This document shows, piece after piece, positions 37,690 to 46,642 of a stretch of 64,000 nt of DNA. Both the position numbers and the translations under genes were made by a program. The stretch lies in contig CALCYT010000026.1 in NCBI GenBank assembly GCA_937906455.1, positions 1 through 64,000 on the forward strand, read 5' to 3'. Under the pieces are notes generated by a model, which was given only the letters and a program-made list of their open reading frames with translations, was not told where the DNA came from and searched no databases. The DNA is from an uncultured Bacteroidales bacterium. Its GTDB lineage: Bacteria; Bacteroidota; Bacteroidia; Bacteroidales; F082. Position 1 is the stretch's first letter. Each line of letters starts with the position of its first letter.

Positions 37690-38373
37690 TCAGAGGAATT
37701 TAAGTTGTTTTTTCCAGTATTTCCAGTCGGGCATCATCTCTTCCAGGAGGGAGTAGAAGGCTGCTTGGTGGTTGAAATATACAAGATGGCACATCTCATG
37801 TATGATGACCTGTCGGATGCAGTTCTCGGGAAGCTTTATCAGTTGGAGGTTGAGGCTGATACGGCCTTTTCGTGAGCAGCTCCCCCATCGTGAGCGCATG
37901 TCGCGGATGCTGATTTTTGTGGGGGCGACGTTATATTTGTTGAATTTTTCGGTTATCGGAGGAATCAGTTCGCCGAAGACCACTTTGGCACGATTTTTGT
38001 ACCACTTATTCATTTGGCTTTCAACCAATTCGGGCGATTTCACACTGACAACGAGACAGTTGCCATCAGTCTCGACTGAGTTTTTGTTGCTTTCCACAAC
38101 TTGCAGCACATATTTCTCGCCAAGATAGTAATGAGTCTCGCCCGAAGTGAATGTTTTCTTTTGATTATCAGCGTTTTGAATCTTATCGTAATGATTAAAA
38201 ATCCATCGTTTGTGTTGGTTCAGGAATGATATCATGTCGCTTTCGCGGAACATCAGAGGTGCTTTCACCTCGATGACGCCGTCGCGACGGATGCGGGCGG
38301 TGATGCTACGGCGGCGTGCTCTGATGAACTCGCAGCGTAACTCTCTGTCGTTGATGATGATGGTTTTAATCAT
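37690..38373 (-). CDS. YgjP-like zinc metallopeptidase (DUF45/M48-like)
   Basis: 227 residues. The metal motif is HEMCHLVYFNH near residues 192-202, and the preceding RSRWGSCSRKGRISLNLQL is the signature of the YgjP/DUF45 group. A SprT-like single-domain protease role is inferred. Its ATG overlaps the stop of a 23-codon leader ORF (ATGA), suggesting translational coupling. Confidence 0.9.
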   Translation of the reverse strand: MIKTIIINDRELRCEFIRARRRSITARIRRDGVIEVKAPLMFRESDMISFLNQHKRWIFNHYDKIQNADNQKKTFTSGETHYYLGEKYVLQVVESNKNSVETDGNCLVVSVKSPELVESQMNKWYKNRAKVVFGELIPPITEKFNKYNVAPTKISIRDMRSRWGSCSRKGRISLNLQLIKLPENCIRQVIIHEMCHLVYFNHQAAFYSLLEEMMPDWKYWKKQLKFL

Positions 38374-38441
38374 TTGAGTTTTGCAATAAAGCGTCCGATG
38401 TCAACAATTGTTGATGAAATATGAGATAATCCGTGAAGCAT
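38370..38441 (-). pseudogene. 23-residue remnant of a thioesterase gene, coupled to the YgjP-like gene
   Basis: The ORF reads MLHGLSHISSTIVDIGRFIA followed by three more residues. Its start resembles the thioesterase N-terminus (MLKIGLSHTSTVIVD) and its end the thioesterase C-terminus (IVDIVKFMAKIK), so a paralog has lost everything between. A promoter box (TATCTTTGC) precedes it and its stop overlaps the YgjP-like ATG. It may now act as a leader peptide. Confidence 0.65.
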
Positions 38442-38454
38442 GTTGATATTTTCT

Positions 38455-38463
38455 GCAAAGATA
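38455..38463 (-). promoter_or_regulatory. Promoter of the remnant/YgjP-like unit
   Basis: Minus-strand TATCTTTGC, 14 bases before the remnant ORF. Confidence 0.5.
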
Positions 38464-38470
38464 AGAAAAA

Positions 38471-38878
38471 TTAAAACTCTGTTTCCAGATACGATCTCCC
38501 TATTTCATGAAGTTTCGCTAAAATTTCTTTTTCCCGTTCTTTTGAAGGCTTTTTGAACCCGTTGATGTAATTTCTTAACAATGTGGCGTTGAGTCCGGCA
38601 ATTTTCGCAAATTCAGTGATGTTTATCTCCTTATGAACGAGGAAAAATCGTTGGAAATCAGATGGCTCTGCATCTTCATAGAGAAAACTCTCGAAACTCA
38701 CATCAACGTCGAGATCTCGCCAATGTATGCCATCGAAACCGAAAGAATAGGCGTTCCTCTCCTCATCTGAGGCATCTGTCAGTTTTTGATACCACAGTAG
38801 CGATTGCTTGTAAACGTTGCCGTTTTCATCTTCACCGACGAGATGTTCAGCGTCGAACCATATCTTTGTTATTTTCAT
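38471..38878 (-). CDS. DUF2442 protein with C-terminal helix-turn-helix
   Basis: About 135 residues from MKITKIWFDAEHLVG, the usual DUF2442 start; an ATG seven codons upstream is possible. The first ~80 residues match DUF2442. The rest (NITEFAKIAGLNATLLRNYI, KPSKEREKEIL) looks like a Cro-type DNA-binding helix-turn-helix. It overlaps the DUF4160 gene by about 32 bases. Such DUF4160/DUF2442 pairs are widespread and resemble toxin-antitoxin modules, but activity is unproven. Confidence 0.8.
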   Translation of the reverse strand: MKITKIWFDAEHLVGEDENGNVYKQSLLWYQKLTDASDEERNAYSFGFDGIHWRDLDVDVSFESFLYEDAEPSDFQRFFLVHKEINITEFAKIAGLNATLLRNYINGFKKPSKEREKEILAKLHEIGRSYLETEF

Positions 38879-39119
38879 CTTCGTATCCGAATTTTTCATT
38901 CCAGAACTTGACTATCAAGTCTTTATTGGCATCAACGACCTCTGTTATCTTTTTCAAATCTCTCGCTTTGATGTAGTGTTTTTCTTTCAAAACAAAATTC
39001 TGACCATCCCAATCATATTTTGCAAAATCACCGTTTCCTTCAACGTGAATGTGAATCGGCTCGTGTTCTCTTGAATAAAAGAAGAACGAAAAGCCATAAA
39101 ATCTAAAAATCTCGGGCAT
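38847..39119 (-). CDS. DUF4160 protein
   Basis: 90 residues from MPEIFRFYGFSFFFYSREHE; the earlier start is rejected because it falls inside the -7 box. EHEPIHIHVEG and AKYDW are hallmark DUF4160 blocks. It forms an overlapping two-gene unit with the DUF2442-HTH gene. A promoter (TATCTTTGC, 39143-39151) lies 23 bases upstream. Confidence 0.85.
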   Translation of the reverse strand: MPEIFRFYGFSFFFYSREHEPIHIHVEGNGDFAKYDWDGQNFVLKEKHYIKARDLKKITEVVDANKDLIVKFWNEKFGYEDENNKDMVRR

Positions 39120-39142
39120 AAATTTTAATTTTAAATTCCGCC

Positions 39143-39151
39143 GCAAAGATA
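39143..39151 (-). promoter_or_regulatory. Promoter of the DUF4160/DUF2442 pair
   Basis: Minus-strand TATCTTTGC followed by a ~23-base AT-rich leader. Confidence 0.55.
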
Positions 39152-39188
39152 GGAATTATTTTTGATACCCAAAAGGTTTTTTAAAAAA

Positions 39189-39443
39189 TTATTTTCGTTT
39201 CAGTTCTTTCAGAGCCTGGCAAAGCTGATCCGGGCAGGATGTGATTTTATTTCCGCAGCGTATTCCTTCCAGTTTGCTGATGACATCATCGATTTTCTGT
39301 CCTGTGACGAGTCGGCTGATGCCTTGTAGGTTTCCGTTGCAGCCGCCGAGGAAAGCCACGTTTTGGATGATATTGTCATCATCGGCCGTCACGTCGATGA
39401 GGATTGAGCAGGTGCCTTGAGTGTTGTATTGAATGTGTTTCAT
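39189..39443 (-). CDS. TSCPD domain protein (TIGR03905 type)
   Basis: 84 residues, nearly all one domain. GTCSILIDVTADDDNIIQNV, FLGGCNGNLQGISRLV and CGNKITSCPDQLCQAL carry the conserved Cys residues of the TSCPD domain, related to a C-terminal part of B12-dependent ribonucleotide reductase. A metal-binding role is likely. Its ATG overlaps the stop of a 61-codon upstream ORF. Confidence 0.88.
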   Translation of the reverse strand: MKHIQYNTQGTCSILIDVTADDDNIIQNVAFLGGCNGNLQGISRLVTGQKIDDVISKLEGIRCGNKITSCPDQLCQALKELKRK

Positions 39444-39625
39444 TTTATCTTGTAATTTCTTTGTAAAGCGACAATCCTTTCATTGTGAGAATATTTCTGG
39501 CAAGGATGGTGAGGTGATTGTGGGGATAACATATTTTGATTGTTTGTGTGAAACATGTTCTGTGCTTGTTCAGTACTTGTTCGGGTGTACTCATCGAAGT
39601 TCAGATATAGTTGATTCTCAGACAT
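39440..39625 (-). CDS. Small hypothetical ORF coupled to the TSCPD gene
   Basis: 61 codons starting MSENQLYLNFDEY. A promoter box (TATCTTTGC at 39648-39656) lies just upstream and its stop overlaps the TSCPD ATG by ATGA, so it may be translated as a leader. The DNA contains GAACAAGTACTGAACAAGCA, a simple repeat, and the protein is low complexity. It may be a non-coding leader instead. Confidence 0.35.
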   Translation of the reverse strand: MSENQLYLNFDEYTRTSTEQAQNMFHTNNQNMLSPQSPHHPCQKYSHNERIVALQRNYKIK

Positions 39626-39656
39626 TTAAGTGCAAATGATTATCTCTGCAAAGATA

Positions 39657-39901
39657 CAAAAAATAATTGAAAGTCTGGTATTTTTTATTATTTTGTTACT
39701 TTCCATCAAGGGAAAAGGGACAAACAAACAACCTGATAAGGCATTTTGAATAATAATAGTTTATTAGCTTAATAGCTTAGAAGTTTAAGCATTTTGTAAA
39801 AATAATTTTACAATTAATCCCTTGACAAATAATAAATTATAACGTAATTTTGCAGCCATAGAATTCATCATTATTTTTGAAATCTTTTAAACTTATAATA
39901 A
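39657..39901. other. Divergent intergenic region with simple repeat
   Basis: About 245 AT-rich bases between divergent promoters. Contains TTAGCTTAATAGCTTAGAAG (39763-39782), another word repeat, and the rightward box TAATTTTGC at 39845-39853 that serves the RhuM-like gene. No gene is seen. Confidence 0.6.
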
Positions 39902-40789
39902 ATGGATAATCAAATTCTTTTACCTGCAGATGTCCGGAATTCAGAGAAATCGGTAATTATCTACAGAAGCGAGGACGGCACGATTCAACTTGAAGTGCAA
40001 TTGTTTAACAACACTGTGTGGATGAATAGGCAACAAATGGCAACTCTCTTTGATCGTGATGTCAAAACTATCGGCAAACACATAAACAACGCACTTGATG
40101 AGGAATTAAAAGGGTACCCAACTGTCGCAAAATTTGCGACAGTTCAACAAGAAGGCAATCGATATGTCAATAGAAATGTTGATTATTATAGTTTGGATAT
40201 GGTGCTTTCTGTTGGTTATCGAGTTAAATCACAACGTGGCATAGATTATCGCCATTGGGCTAATCAGAAACTGAAGGATTATTTATTGAAAACTCATACA
40301 ATCAACAGCAGAATTGATCGATTAGAAGTTAAGGTTCACAAACTGGAAGAAAAAACAAATGCCATTGATTCCGAAATTCACAGTCAACTTCCGCCCCATG
40401 AAGGGATTTTCTACAACGGCCAGATATTCGATGCTTACAACTTCGTCTCCGATTTGGTCAGAAAAGCAAAGAAAGACATCATTCTAATTGATAACTATGT
40501 TGATGATTCTGTTCTAAAAATTCTAAACAAACGAGAAGATAATGTTTCAGCCACGATTTATACAGCTCATATTTCTGAAAATCTTAAATTAGATTTAGAA
40601 AAGCATAACTCCCAGTATCATCCTATAAACATTGAGCATTTCAACAAATCGCACGACAGATTTCTGATTATTGACGACGAAGTTTATCATATCGGAGCCT
40701 CATTAAAAGATTTGGGAAAGAAGATGTTCGCATTCTCAAAAATGGAAATCGGGAAAGAGATAGTTCTTTCAATTGCGGAAACCAATTAA
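39902..40789 (+). CDS. RhuM-like N-terminal domain fused to a PLD-like domain
   Basis: 295 residues. Residues ~18-130 match the RhuM/virulence-protein domain (VWMNRQQMATLF, VDYYSLDMVLSVGYRVKSQR, GIDYRHWANQKLKDYL). A short coiled coil (RIDRLEVKVHKLEEK) follows. The last ~120 residues contain KAKKDIILIDNYVDDSVL and SHDRFLIIDDEVYHIGASL, a single HxD-like phospholipase-D-type fold. This domain pair is known in stand-alone proteins near defence and mobile loci; activity is untested. Confidence 0.8.
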   Translation: MDNQILLPADVRNSEKSVIIYRSEDGTIQLEVQLFNNTVWMNRQQMATLFDRDVKTIGKHINNALDEELKGYPTVAKFATVQQEGNRYVNRNVDYYSLDMVLSVGYRVKSQRGIDYRHWANQKLKDYLLKTHTINSRIDRLEVKVHKLEEKTNAIDSEIHSQLPPHEGIFYNGQIFDAYNFVSDLVRKAKKDIILIDNYVDDSVLKILNKREDNVSATIYTAHISENLKLDLEKHNSQYHPINIEHFNKSHDRFLIIDDEVYHIGASLKDLGKKMFAFSKMEIGKEIVLSIAETN

Positions 40790-40925
40790 TTCGGCCTTGA
40801 TCTTTTCGTTTCATGTTCCATCAAGCTTCTAAGCTGAGATGTCCCACATTCATCAATATGGTTGTCACTTTCAAGTCTTCTTTGATTTTTTATTTGATTT
40901 AAAGTGCAAAAATAAAAAAATATCG

Positions 40926-40934
40926 TACCTTTGC
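40926..40934 (+). promoter_or_regulatory. Promoter of pncB
   Basis: TACCTTTGC, 17 bases before the chosen ATG. It rules out the longer ORF start, which lies in the box. Confidence 0.55.
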
Positions 40935-40951
40935 AAAAAATATTGATAATT

Positions 40952-42427
40952 ATGGATTTGAACATTTCTTATTGCTCCGACAAGTACCAATATACGATGG
41001 GCAAGTCGTTCTACGACAATGGGATGAAGGACAAACGCGCTGTGTTCAACCTCTTCTACCGTAAGGCTCCCGACACCAACAACTGGGCGGTGGTCTGCGG
41101 CGTGCGCGAGGTGTTGAAGATGGTGGAGGGTCTCGGCAAAGCCGACGAGAGCTTCTTCGAGCAGTTTCTGCCCGGCGAGGAATATGCCGAGGTTCGCAAA
41201 TATTTCGCAACGATGAAGTTCACCGGCAACATCTATGCCATGCGTGAGGGCGAGATAGCGTTTCCAAAACAGCCCATCATCACCATCGAGGGCCCCATCA
41301 TCGAGGCGCAAGTGCTTGAGACTCCTATGCTTTGCATCATGAACCATCAGATGGCGGTGGCTACCAAGGCGTCGCGTGTCACACGTAGCACCTACAAGCC
41401 CGTCAGCGAGTTCGGAAGCCGTCGCGCACATGGCCCTTGGGCTGCTATCTACGGCGGAAAAGCAGCATATATCGGTGGCTGCCAAAACTCTTCCAATATC
41501 GTGAGCGGCGCGGAGTTTGGCTTCCCTTCGTCGGGAACGATGGCACACAGCTACGTGACCTCGTTCGGTGCTACGGTGAAAGGCGAATACGAGGCGTTCG
41601 ACAAGTATATCAAGACTCATAAAAACGAGGTGCTGGTGCTTCTCGTTGACACATACGACACACTGCGTTGCGGACTGAAAAACGCTATCAAAGCATTCAA
41701 AGCCAACGGGATAGACGACTCCTACCCTTACGGCTACGGCATCCGTCTCGACAGCGGAGACCTCACCTACCTCTCTATTCACGCCCGCGAGATGCTTGAC
41801 AACGCAGGCATGAAAAACTGTAAGATATTCGCAACCAACGCATTAGACGAATATCTCATCACAGAACTTGAACGTCAAGGATGTAAGGTGGACAGCTACG
41901 GCGTGGGCGACGCCATCGCGACAAGCAAACACAACCCTTGCTTCGGCAACGTTTATAAATTGGTGCAAGTCGATGACATGCCTGTCTTGAAACGCTCTGA
42001 AGAAAGCAGCAAACTGATAAATCCGGGATTCCAGATAACATATCGTATCATCAGAAATAACAAATTCAAAGTCGATGTGACTTGTCTGAGAGGCGACACG
42101 CTTTCGCAAGCCATTGAGAATCACGGAGAAATAACTCTGCGTGATGAAAACGACAGATTGAAATCAACCACCTTCCCGGCCGGAAAATATGAATATCGTA
42201 TCTTGCAGCCGCAGGTGATGAAAGACGGCAAAGTGATTCTTGAGGACATCCCGATTCAGGAGAAACGCCAATATTATCTCGACAATCTGGCGCATCTCGA
42301 CGACACCGAGAAACGTCTCATCAACCCGCATTACTACAAATGCGACATCTCAGATGACCTATACGATTTAAAGGAAAGGCTCATCACCAATATCGTGAGG
42401 GAAATTGAAGAGTTTGAAAATGAATGA
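40952..42427 (+). CDS. pncB: Nicotinate phosphoribosyltransferase
   Basis: 491 residues from MDLNISYCSDKYQYTMGKSF. The NAPRTase signatures EFGSRRAHGPWAAIYGGKAA, GTMAHSYVTSFG and RLDSGDLTYLS are present. It converts nicotinate and PRPP to nicotinate mononucleotide in NAD salvage. The substitution of nicotinamide as substrate is possible in this superfamily but less likely. Confidence 0.92.
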   Translation: MDLNISYCSDKYQYTMGKSFYDNGMKDKRAVFNLFYRKAPDTNNWAVVCGVREVLKMVEGLGKADESFFEQFLPGEEYAEVRKYFATMKFTGNIYAMREGEIAFPKQPIITIEGPIIEAQVLETPMLCIMNHQMAVATKASRVTRSTYKPVSEFGSRRAHGPWAAIYGGKAAYIGGCQNSSNIVSGAEFGFPSSGTMAHSYVTSFGATVKGEYEAFDKYIKTHKNEVLVLLVDTYDTLRCGLKNAIKAFKANGIDDSYPYGYGIRLDSGDLTYLSIHAREMLDNAGMKNCKIFATNALDEYLITELERQGCKVDSYGVGDAIATSKHNPCFGNVYKLVQVDDMPVLKRSEESSKLINPGFQITYRIIRNNKFKVDVTCLRGDTLSQAIENHGEITLRDENDRLKSTTFPAGKYEYRILQPQVMKDGKVILEDIPIQEKRQYYLDNLAHLDDTEKRLINPHYYKCDISDDLYDLKERLITNIVREIEEFENE

Positions 42428-42447
42428 AAATAGCGTTCAACGCATTG

Positions 42448-44655
42448 TCATTCAATCCTAAGGTCTTGAATGCCTGTGACTTCATGCTCGCTGATGCCGT
42501 CAATGACCACTTTCACTGACTTAATCGGACGCTGAGGATAGCAGAACGCCCTGTAGCCATCAGTGACATCGTACACGAATCTGTCGCCGAGATAGTATTT
42601 CTCGCCATCGTACGAGTATTCGATATGTCCGTTCAAGATGCCATATACCGCTAAGGTGTAATAGCCGGTACACATCCCAATCGACTGACACTCAACAGGT
42701 TCGTCGAACGTGAATTTGATATAGTCGCCATCGGCAATTTCACGCGAAGTGAAACAATATGTGTTCAAGTCATAATCGACAAGCCTCTCAATATCCTCAA
42801 AAAACGGAATGTTTGACTCCACTCTTGTCGGCGGCTTCAAATAATGATGCGTCTCGATGTTGCGCGCGCCTCTTGCGATACTTGAACGGTATTTGTAAAA
42901 TGTCGCAAAACGGTATCGCTCCGGGTTGTTCGTCTTTATAGGGTTGGTGTATCTGCTTGATTTTTCATCAGGCTCACTGCCGTCGTTGGTGTATCTTATT
43001 TGCAAGATGTCGTTTTCGGCTGATGCCACAAGTCTCTCCTTCTCATAAACCACCTCTGGCGGCGATATTCTGAACTTCCATCCCATCGCGTCGAGGCGCT
43101 CATATTGTGAGTTGAAAAGACGTTGCTTGAAGTCGCCGTAATCGGGCTTAGTCTGACACCATCCAATTTCCGACAAGGCTAAAAGCTTCGGAAATACCTG
43201 ATAATCAACGAAATCCTGCACTCCTAAGCATTCCGACCAGCATCCGCCCTGAGGACCTAAAACGAGTTTCTTCTCATCATCGTTCAAGTTTACATCGCCT
43301 GTCGGGTCGAAGCTGTAGGCTTTTTCCAAAGAGGTGATGCCTGCCCATTTTAGGCCGCGTTCGTCATCGCTTTGTCTCATGTCGAAATACATGTATTGCG
43401 CTATCTGCATCACCGTCGGATGGCCTTCTTTCACCGATTTCATGGCTCTGTCGAGACTTGCCCAGGCGTAAACCACCGTCTCCGGGAGCAGCTCGCCTCC
43501 ATCGATTATCTCATCCCAACCGCCCATGGTTTTACCGTGTTTCGCCAGAATCTGTTCCAGTCTTCTCACGAAATGACTTTGAGGCTCGTCGATTTCACTG
43601 CAAAGGGGGCATTCTCTCCATGAGTCTTTGTTTACTTCGTCGCCGCCGATGTGGAAAATCTTCGAGGGAAACAGTGCCGCCATCTCCCCGATGATGGTGT
43701 CGAGCATGGTGTAGTTTTCCTCCCTGCCGACGCACCACACGTTGTTCGACTCCCATTGGACGCTGTAATGTTTCCCTTTGGTCTTGCACAAAACCTCAGG
43801 GTAGCTCACGGCCACCGCCTTGCTATGACCGGGCAGGTCGATTTCCGGGATGATGTTGATGTTTCTGTCAGACGCGTATCTCACTATCGATTTTATCTCT
43901 TCTTGGGTGTAAAACCCGCCGTTTCGTTCCATGCCGGAGGCGTAAGCGGGCTTCAACAGCTCGTCGGCACCGCGCCATGCACCGATTTCCGTGAGTTTCG
44001 GATAACTCTTGATTTCCACCCTCCATCCCTGGTCATCGGTGAGATGCCAATGGAAATTGTTGATTTTATAATACGACAAGGCGTCGATAAACCTGTAGAT
44101 AAACGCCGTGTCGAAGAAAGTGCGTGACACGTCGAGGTGCATGCCACGGTAATGAAACCGCGGGCTGTCGCTGATGCTCATTGTCGGTACCTTCACCGCA
44201 TTGGTTTTATCACGTTTCCTGACGTCGTGTCTTGCATAGACATTGCTCGGCATCATCTGTAGCAACGTCTGTATGCCATAGAACGCGCCTTCTCTTGAGC
44301 CTGCCAGAATGCGTATGCAGTCGTGATTTACCAAAAGCTTGTAAGATTCTTTATCATCCTGATTATCAACGATTTCAATGCTGATATAGTTGCCTGCTCT
44401 TTTGTTGGGCTGAATCTTGAAGGCGCCTTTGCGGAATGCTGTCTGCAGATGCCGTTGCAGATACTCGGCGTTGAACGTGTTGTCATCGTCACCGCACACT
44501 ATCACCGTCTTTCTGTCGATTTTGAAGCTCTCCCCTTTCGACACCTCCATCTTGGCCGGCTTCGGGACGATGTCGAGGTTGGCTTTGATTGTGGTGCTGT
44601 GAATATACAAAAACGCTATGATGAGGGCGACGATGAGCCTCTCTGATGTTTTCAT
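42448..44655 (-). CDS. GH20 beta-N-acetylhexosaminidase
   Basis: About 735 residues from MKTSERLIVALIIAFLYIHS, which gives a signal peptide; a start 18 codons upstream adds a second hydrophobic stretch and seems less likely. The GH20b N-domain is followed by the catalytic barrel with YRGMHLDVSR and the acid/base pair in FHIGGDEVNKDSW. The C-terminal ~140 residues form a beta-sandwich (discoidin-like). It removes terminal GlcNAc or GalNAc from host or dietary glycans. Confidence 0.94.
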   Translation of the reverse strand: MKTSERLIVALIIAFLYIHSTTIKANLDIVPKPAKMEVSKGESFKIDRKTVIVCGDDDNTFNAEYLQRHLQTAFRKGAFKIQPNKRAGNYISIEIVDNQDDKESYKLLVNHDCIRILAGSREGAFYGIQTLLQMMPSNVYARHDVRKRDKTNAVKVPTMSISDSPRFHYRGMHLDVSRTFFDTAFIYRFIDALSYYKINNFHWHLTDDQGWRVEIKSYPKLTEIGAWRGADELLKPAYASGMERNGGFYTQEEIKSIVRYASDRNINIIPEIDLPGHSKAVAVSYPEVLCKTKGKHYSVQWESNNVWCVGREENYTMLDTIIGEMAALFPSKIFHIGGDEVNKDSWRECPLCSEIDEPQSHFVRRLEQILAKHGKTMGGWDEIIDGGELLPETVVYAWASLDRAMKSVKEGHPTVMQIAQYMYFDMRQSDDERGLKWAGITSLEKAYSFDPTGDVNLNDDEKKLVLGPQGGCWSECLGVQDFVDYQVFPKLLALSEIGWCQTKPDYGDFKQRLFNSQYERLDAMGWKFRISPPEVVYEKERLVASAENDILQIRYTNDGSEPDEKSSRYTNPIKTNNPERYRFATFYKYRSSIARGARNIETHHYLKPPTRVESNIPFFEDIERLVDYDLNTYCFTSREIADGDYIKFTFDEPVECQSIGMCTGYYTLAVYGILNGHIEYSYDGEKYYLGDRFVYDVTDGYRAFCYPQRPIKSVKVVIDGISEHEVTGIQDLRIE

Positions 44656-44756
44656 CTTGTTCCATCTGAAAATCAACAAAATGACGAATAGCGCGATGAT
44701 TATTTTCATGACTGTCTGTTTTTTTCTTTTGTTTCAGAGATTCTGCCTGTCAATTA

Positions 44757-44782
44757 TGAAAAAAAGCCGCTCTATCGCGGCT
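44757..44782 (-). terminator. Intrinsic terminator of the lpxD unit
   Basis: On the minus strand AGCCGC and GCGGCT pair around a 6-base loop, followed by a run of seven T. Confidence 0.8.
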
Positions 44783-44787
44783 CTTAA

Positions 44788-45726
44788 TCATTTGATTTTG
44801 TTTATGAGTTCCGGCAGCATTCTGACGCAAGCCATCTCTTTCCATTTCTTCTTTGCCTCGATGCCGGGCATCCCGAAGTATGTGGTTCCAGGCTCGGTGT
44901 CTTTGTCGATTGCTGTGTAGGCGAGTACCGTTGTTCCTTCGGCGATGACGAGGTCTTTGTTGACCGCCGACATCGACCATATCGCCACGTTGTCTTTCAC
45001 TGTCGAGACGCCACCTATGGCGCAATGTGCTCCGAGGAAGCAGTTCTTGCCGATCTTGGCATCGTGCCCCACCTGCACATGGTTATCAGTCTTGGTGCCT
45101 CTGCCTATCACGGTGTCGCTGGTCACTCCGATGTCGATGGCGCACAAGGCACCTATCTCCACGTCGTCCTCAATGACGACACGTCCGCATGACTCGAACT
45201 TCACCTGACGGTCGGGGCCGCGATGCTGGAAATAGCAGGCATCGGCGGCGATGACAGTGCCGCTGTTGATGATGACGTTGTCGCCGATGACCGTGTGGTT
45301 GTTGATGGTCACGTTGGCATGGATGATGCAGTTCTTGCCGATTTTCACGTGTTCCGCCACGAATGCGCCCGGCTGTATTATGGTGCCCTCGCCTATCTCG
45401 GCCTTTGGGCTTACCATCACCGTGGCCGGCTCAAAACGACGGTACGACAAGATGACCTTGTTGAAAGCGTCGAACGGGCAGTCGTGGACGATGAGGGTCT
45501 TGCCTTCAGGACATTCCACATCAGCAGTGTTGATGATGATGGTGGTCGCCGCTGAGTTCAGCACTCTCTGGTAATATTTCGGATGATCGACAAATGTGAT
45601 GTCGCCGGCCTCCACCTCATGAAGCTCGTTAAGCCCGGTGATTAAACGGTTGGCATCACCTATGACTTCAGTCGCACCAATAAAGTCGGCGATGCATCTG
45701 GCAGTCGTTGCTGGTTCAATTCTCAT
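44788..45726 (-). CDS. lpxD: UDP-3-O-acylglucosamine N-acyltransferase (LpxD-like)
   Basis: 312 residues. After a uridine-binding N-terminal domain (~1-105), left-handed beta-helix hexapeptides run from VSPKAEIGEGTIIQPG onward. The catalytic His is in NHVQVGHDAKIGKN. It adds the N-linked acyl chain in lipid A synthesis. Bacteroidales carry more than one LpxD-like gene, so this could be a second paralog. It starts one base after efp. Confidence 0.85.
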   Translation of the reverse strand: MRIEPATTARCIADFIGATEVIGDANRLITGLNELHEVEAGDITFVDHPKYYQRVLNSAATTIIINTADVECPEGKTLIVHDCPFDAFNKVILSYRRFEPATVMVSPKAEIGEGTIIQPGAFVAEHVKIGKNCIIHANVTINNHTVIGDNVIINSGTVIAADACYFQHRGPDRQVKFESCGRVVIEDDVEIGALCAIDIGVTSDTVIGRGTKTDNHVQVGHDAKIGKNCFLGAHCAIGGVSTVKDNVAIWSMSAVNKDLVIAEGTTVLAYTAIDKDTEPGTTYFGMPGIEAKKKWKEMACVRMLPELINKIK

Positions 45727-45727
45727 A

Positions 45728-46294
45728 TTATTCTCTTACTCTTTCTGTGTATTCCCCTGTACGGGTGTCAACTCTGATTTTATCGCCTGTGTTGATGAAC
45801 AACGGCACTCTCACTGTCGCGCCTGTCTCCACTGTGGCGTCTTTCATGGCGTTGGTGGCGGTGTTGCCCTTCTCACCAGGCTCTGTATATGTCACCTCAA
45901 GGACAGTCTTCACCGGCAACTCAGCGAAAAGCACTGTGTCTGTCGATGTGTCGAAAACAACGTCGCAAACGTCACTTTCCTTAAGGAAATCGACACCTGT
46001 AATAAGATCTTTCATCAGAGGAATCTGCTCGTAGTCTTCCTGATTCATGAAAATGTAATCTTCACCTTCTTTGTAAAGATACTGATACTGACGATGTTCA
46101 ACGCGGACATCCTCAAGTTTTTCACCGATATCGAAACGACGCTCCAATGTGCGGCCGTCAACCACGCTCTTCAGCTTTATACGCATGATGGTGTTGCCCT
46201 TGCCAGGTTTAACATGCTGGAAGTCAACGCAAAAATAAAGTTTGCCATCCATTCTGATGCAGCTTCCGATCTTAATGTCTTGTGAGTTAATCAT
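45728..46294 (-). CDS. efp: Translation elongation factor P
   Basis: 188 residues, three OB-like domains. HVKPGKGNTIMRIKL places the modifiable Lys at residue 32. The C-terminus shows GDKIRVDTRTGEY. It relieves stalling at polyproline. No genB/earP-type modification gene is in the window. It has its own promoter at 46333-46341. Confidence 0.96.
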   Translation of the reverse strand: MINSQDIKIGSCIRMDGKLYFCVDFQHVKPGKGNTIMRIKLKSVVDGRTLERRFDIGEKLEDVRVEHRQYQYLYKEGEDYIFMNQEDYEQIPLMKDLITGVDFLKESDVCDVVFDTSTDTVLFAELPVKTVLEVTYTEPGEKGNTATNAMKDATVETGATVRVPLFINTGDKIRVDTRTGEYTERVRE

Positions 46295-46332
46295 ATCACT
46301 TAATTTAAAGTTAACAAATCAAAAATTTCGGC

Positions 46333-46341
46333 GCAAAGATA
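46333..46341 (-). promoter_or_regulatory. Promoter of efp
   Basis: Minus-strand TATCTTTGC, 38 bases before the efp ATG. Confidence 0.55.
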
Positions 46342-46351
46342 CAAAATATTT

Positions 46352-46642
46352 TTAAATTATAACAATATCTTTTAAAATTTCCTTCTCTGCCAATGAATTA
46401 AGCTTACCCAACAGCATCGACTTGGCATAAAACAGCTCGTTTCTCAGCGAATCGGCATCAACTTTTACGTAAAAAACGCCGTTTTTGATGCTTGTCTGCA
46501 AAGTGTGCGTGTTGATGAAGTCGCCTGCGACATCTTTCCAGCCGTCAAGGATTCTCTGCTCGTCCAAGGCGTCATCCCTGTGGTTGTCGTGATAAAACGC
46601 CTTTATCATCTCACCCAATGTCGTAAGATTATTGTCACTCAT
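46352..46642 (-). CDS. DUF721 protein downstream of recF
   Basis: 96 residues from MSDNNLTTLGEMIKAF, which overlaps the recF stop by eight bases; the longer ORF runs further into recF and is rejected. DUF721 (DciA-like) proteins often follow recF or dnaN; the fold is a KH-like nucleic-acid binder related to the DciA helicase loader. A loader role here is inference. Confidence 0.85.
   Translation of the reverse strand: MSDNNLTTLGEMIKAFYHDNHRDDALDEQRILDGWKDVAGDFINTHTLQTSIKNGVFYVKVDADSLRNELFYAKSMLLGKLNSLAEKEILKDIVII

Noticed and set aside
40871..41782. 303-codon minus-strand ORF
   Set aside because: Antisense to pncB, no recognisable motif; a shadow of high codon bias.
45638..46285. 215-codon plus-strand ORF
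   Set aside because: Antisense to efp; shadow.
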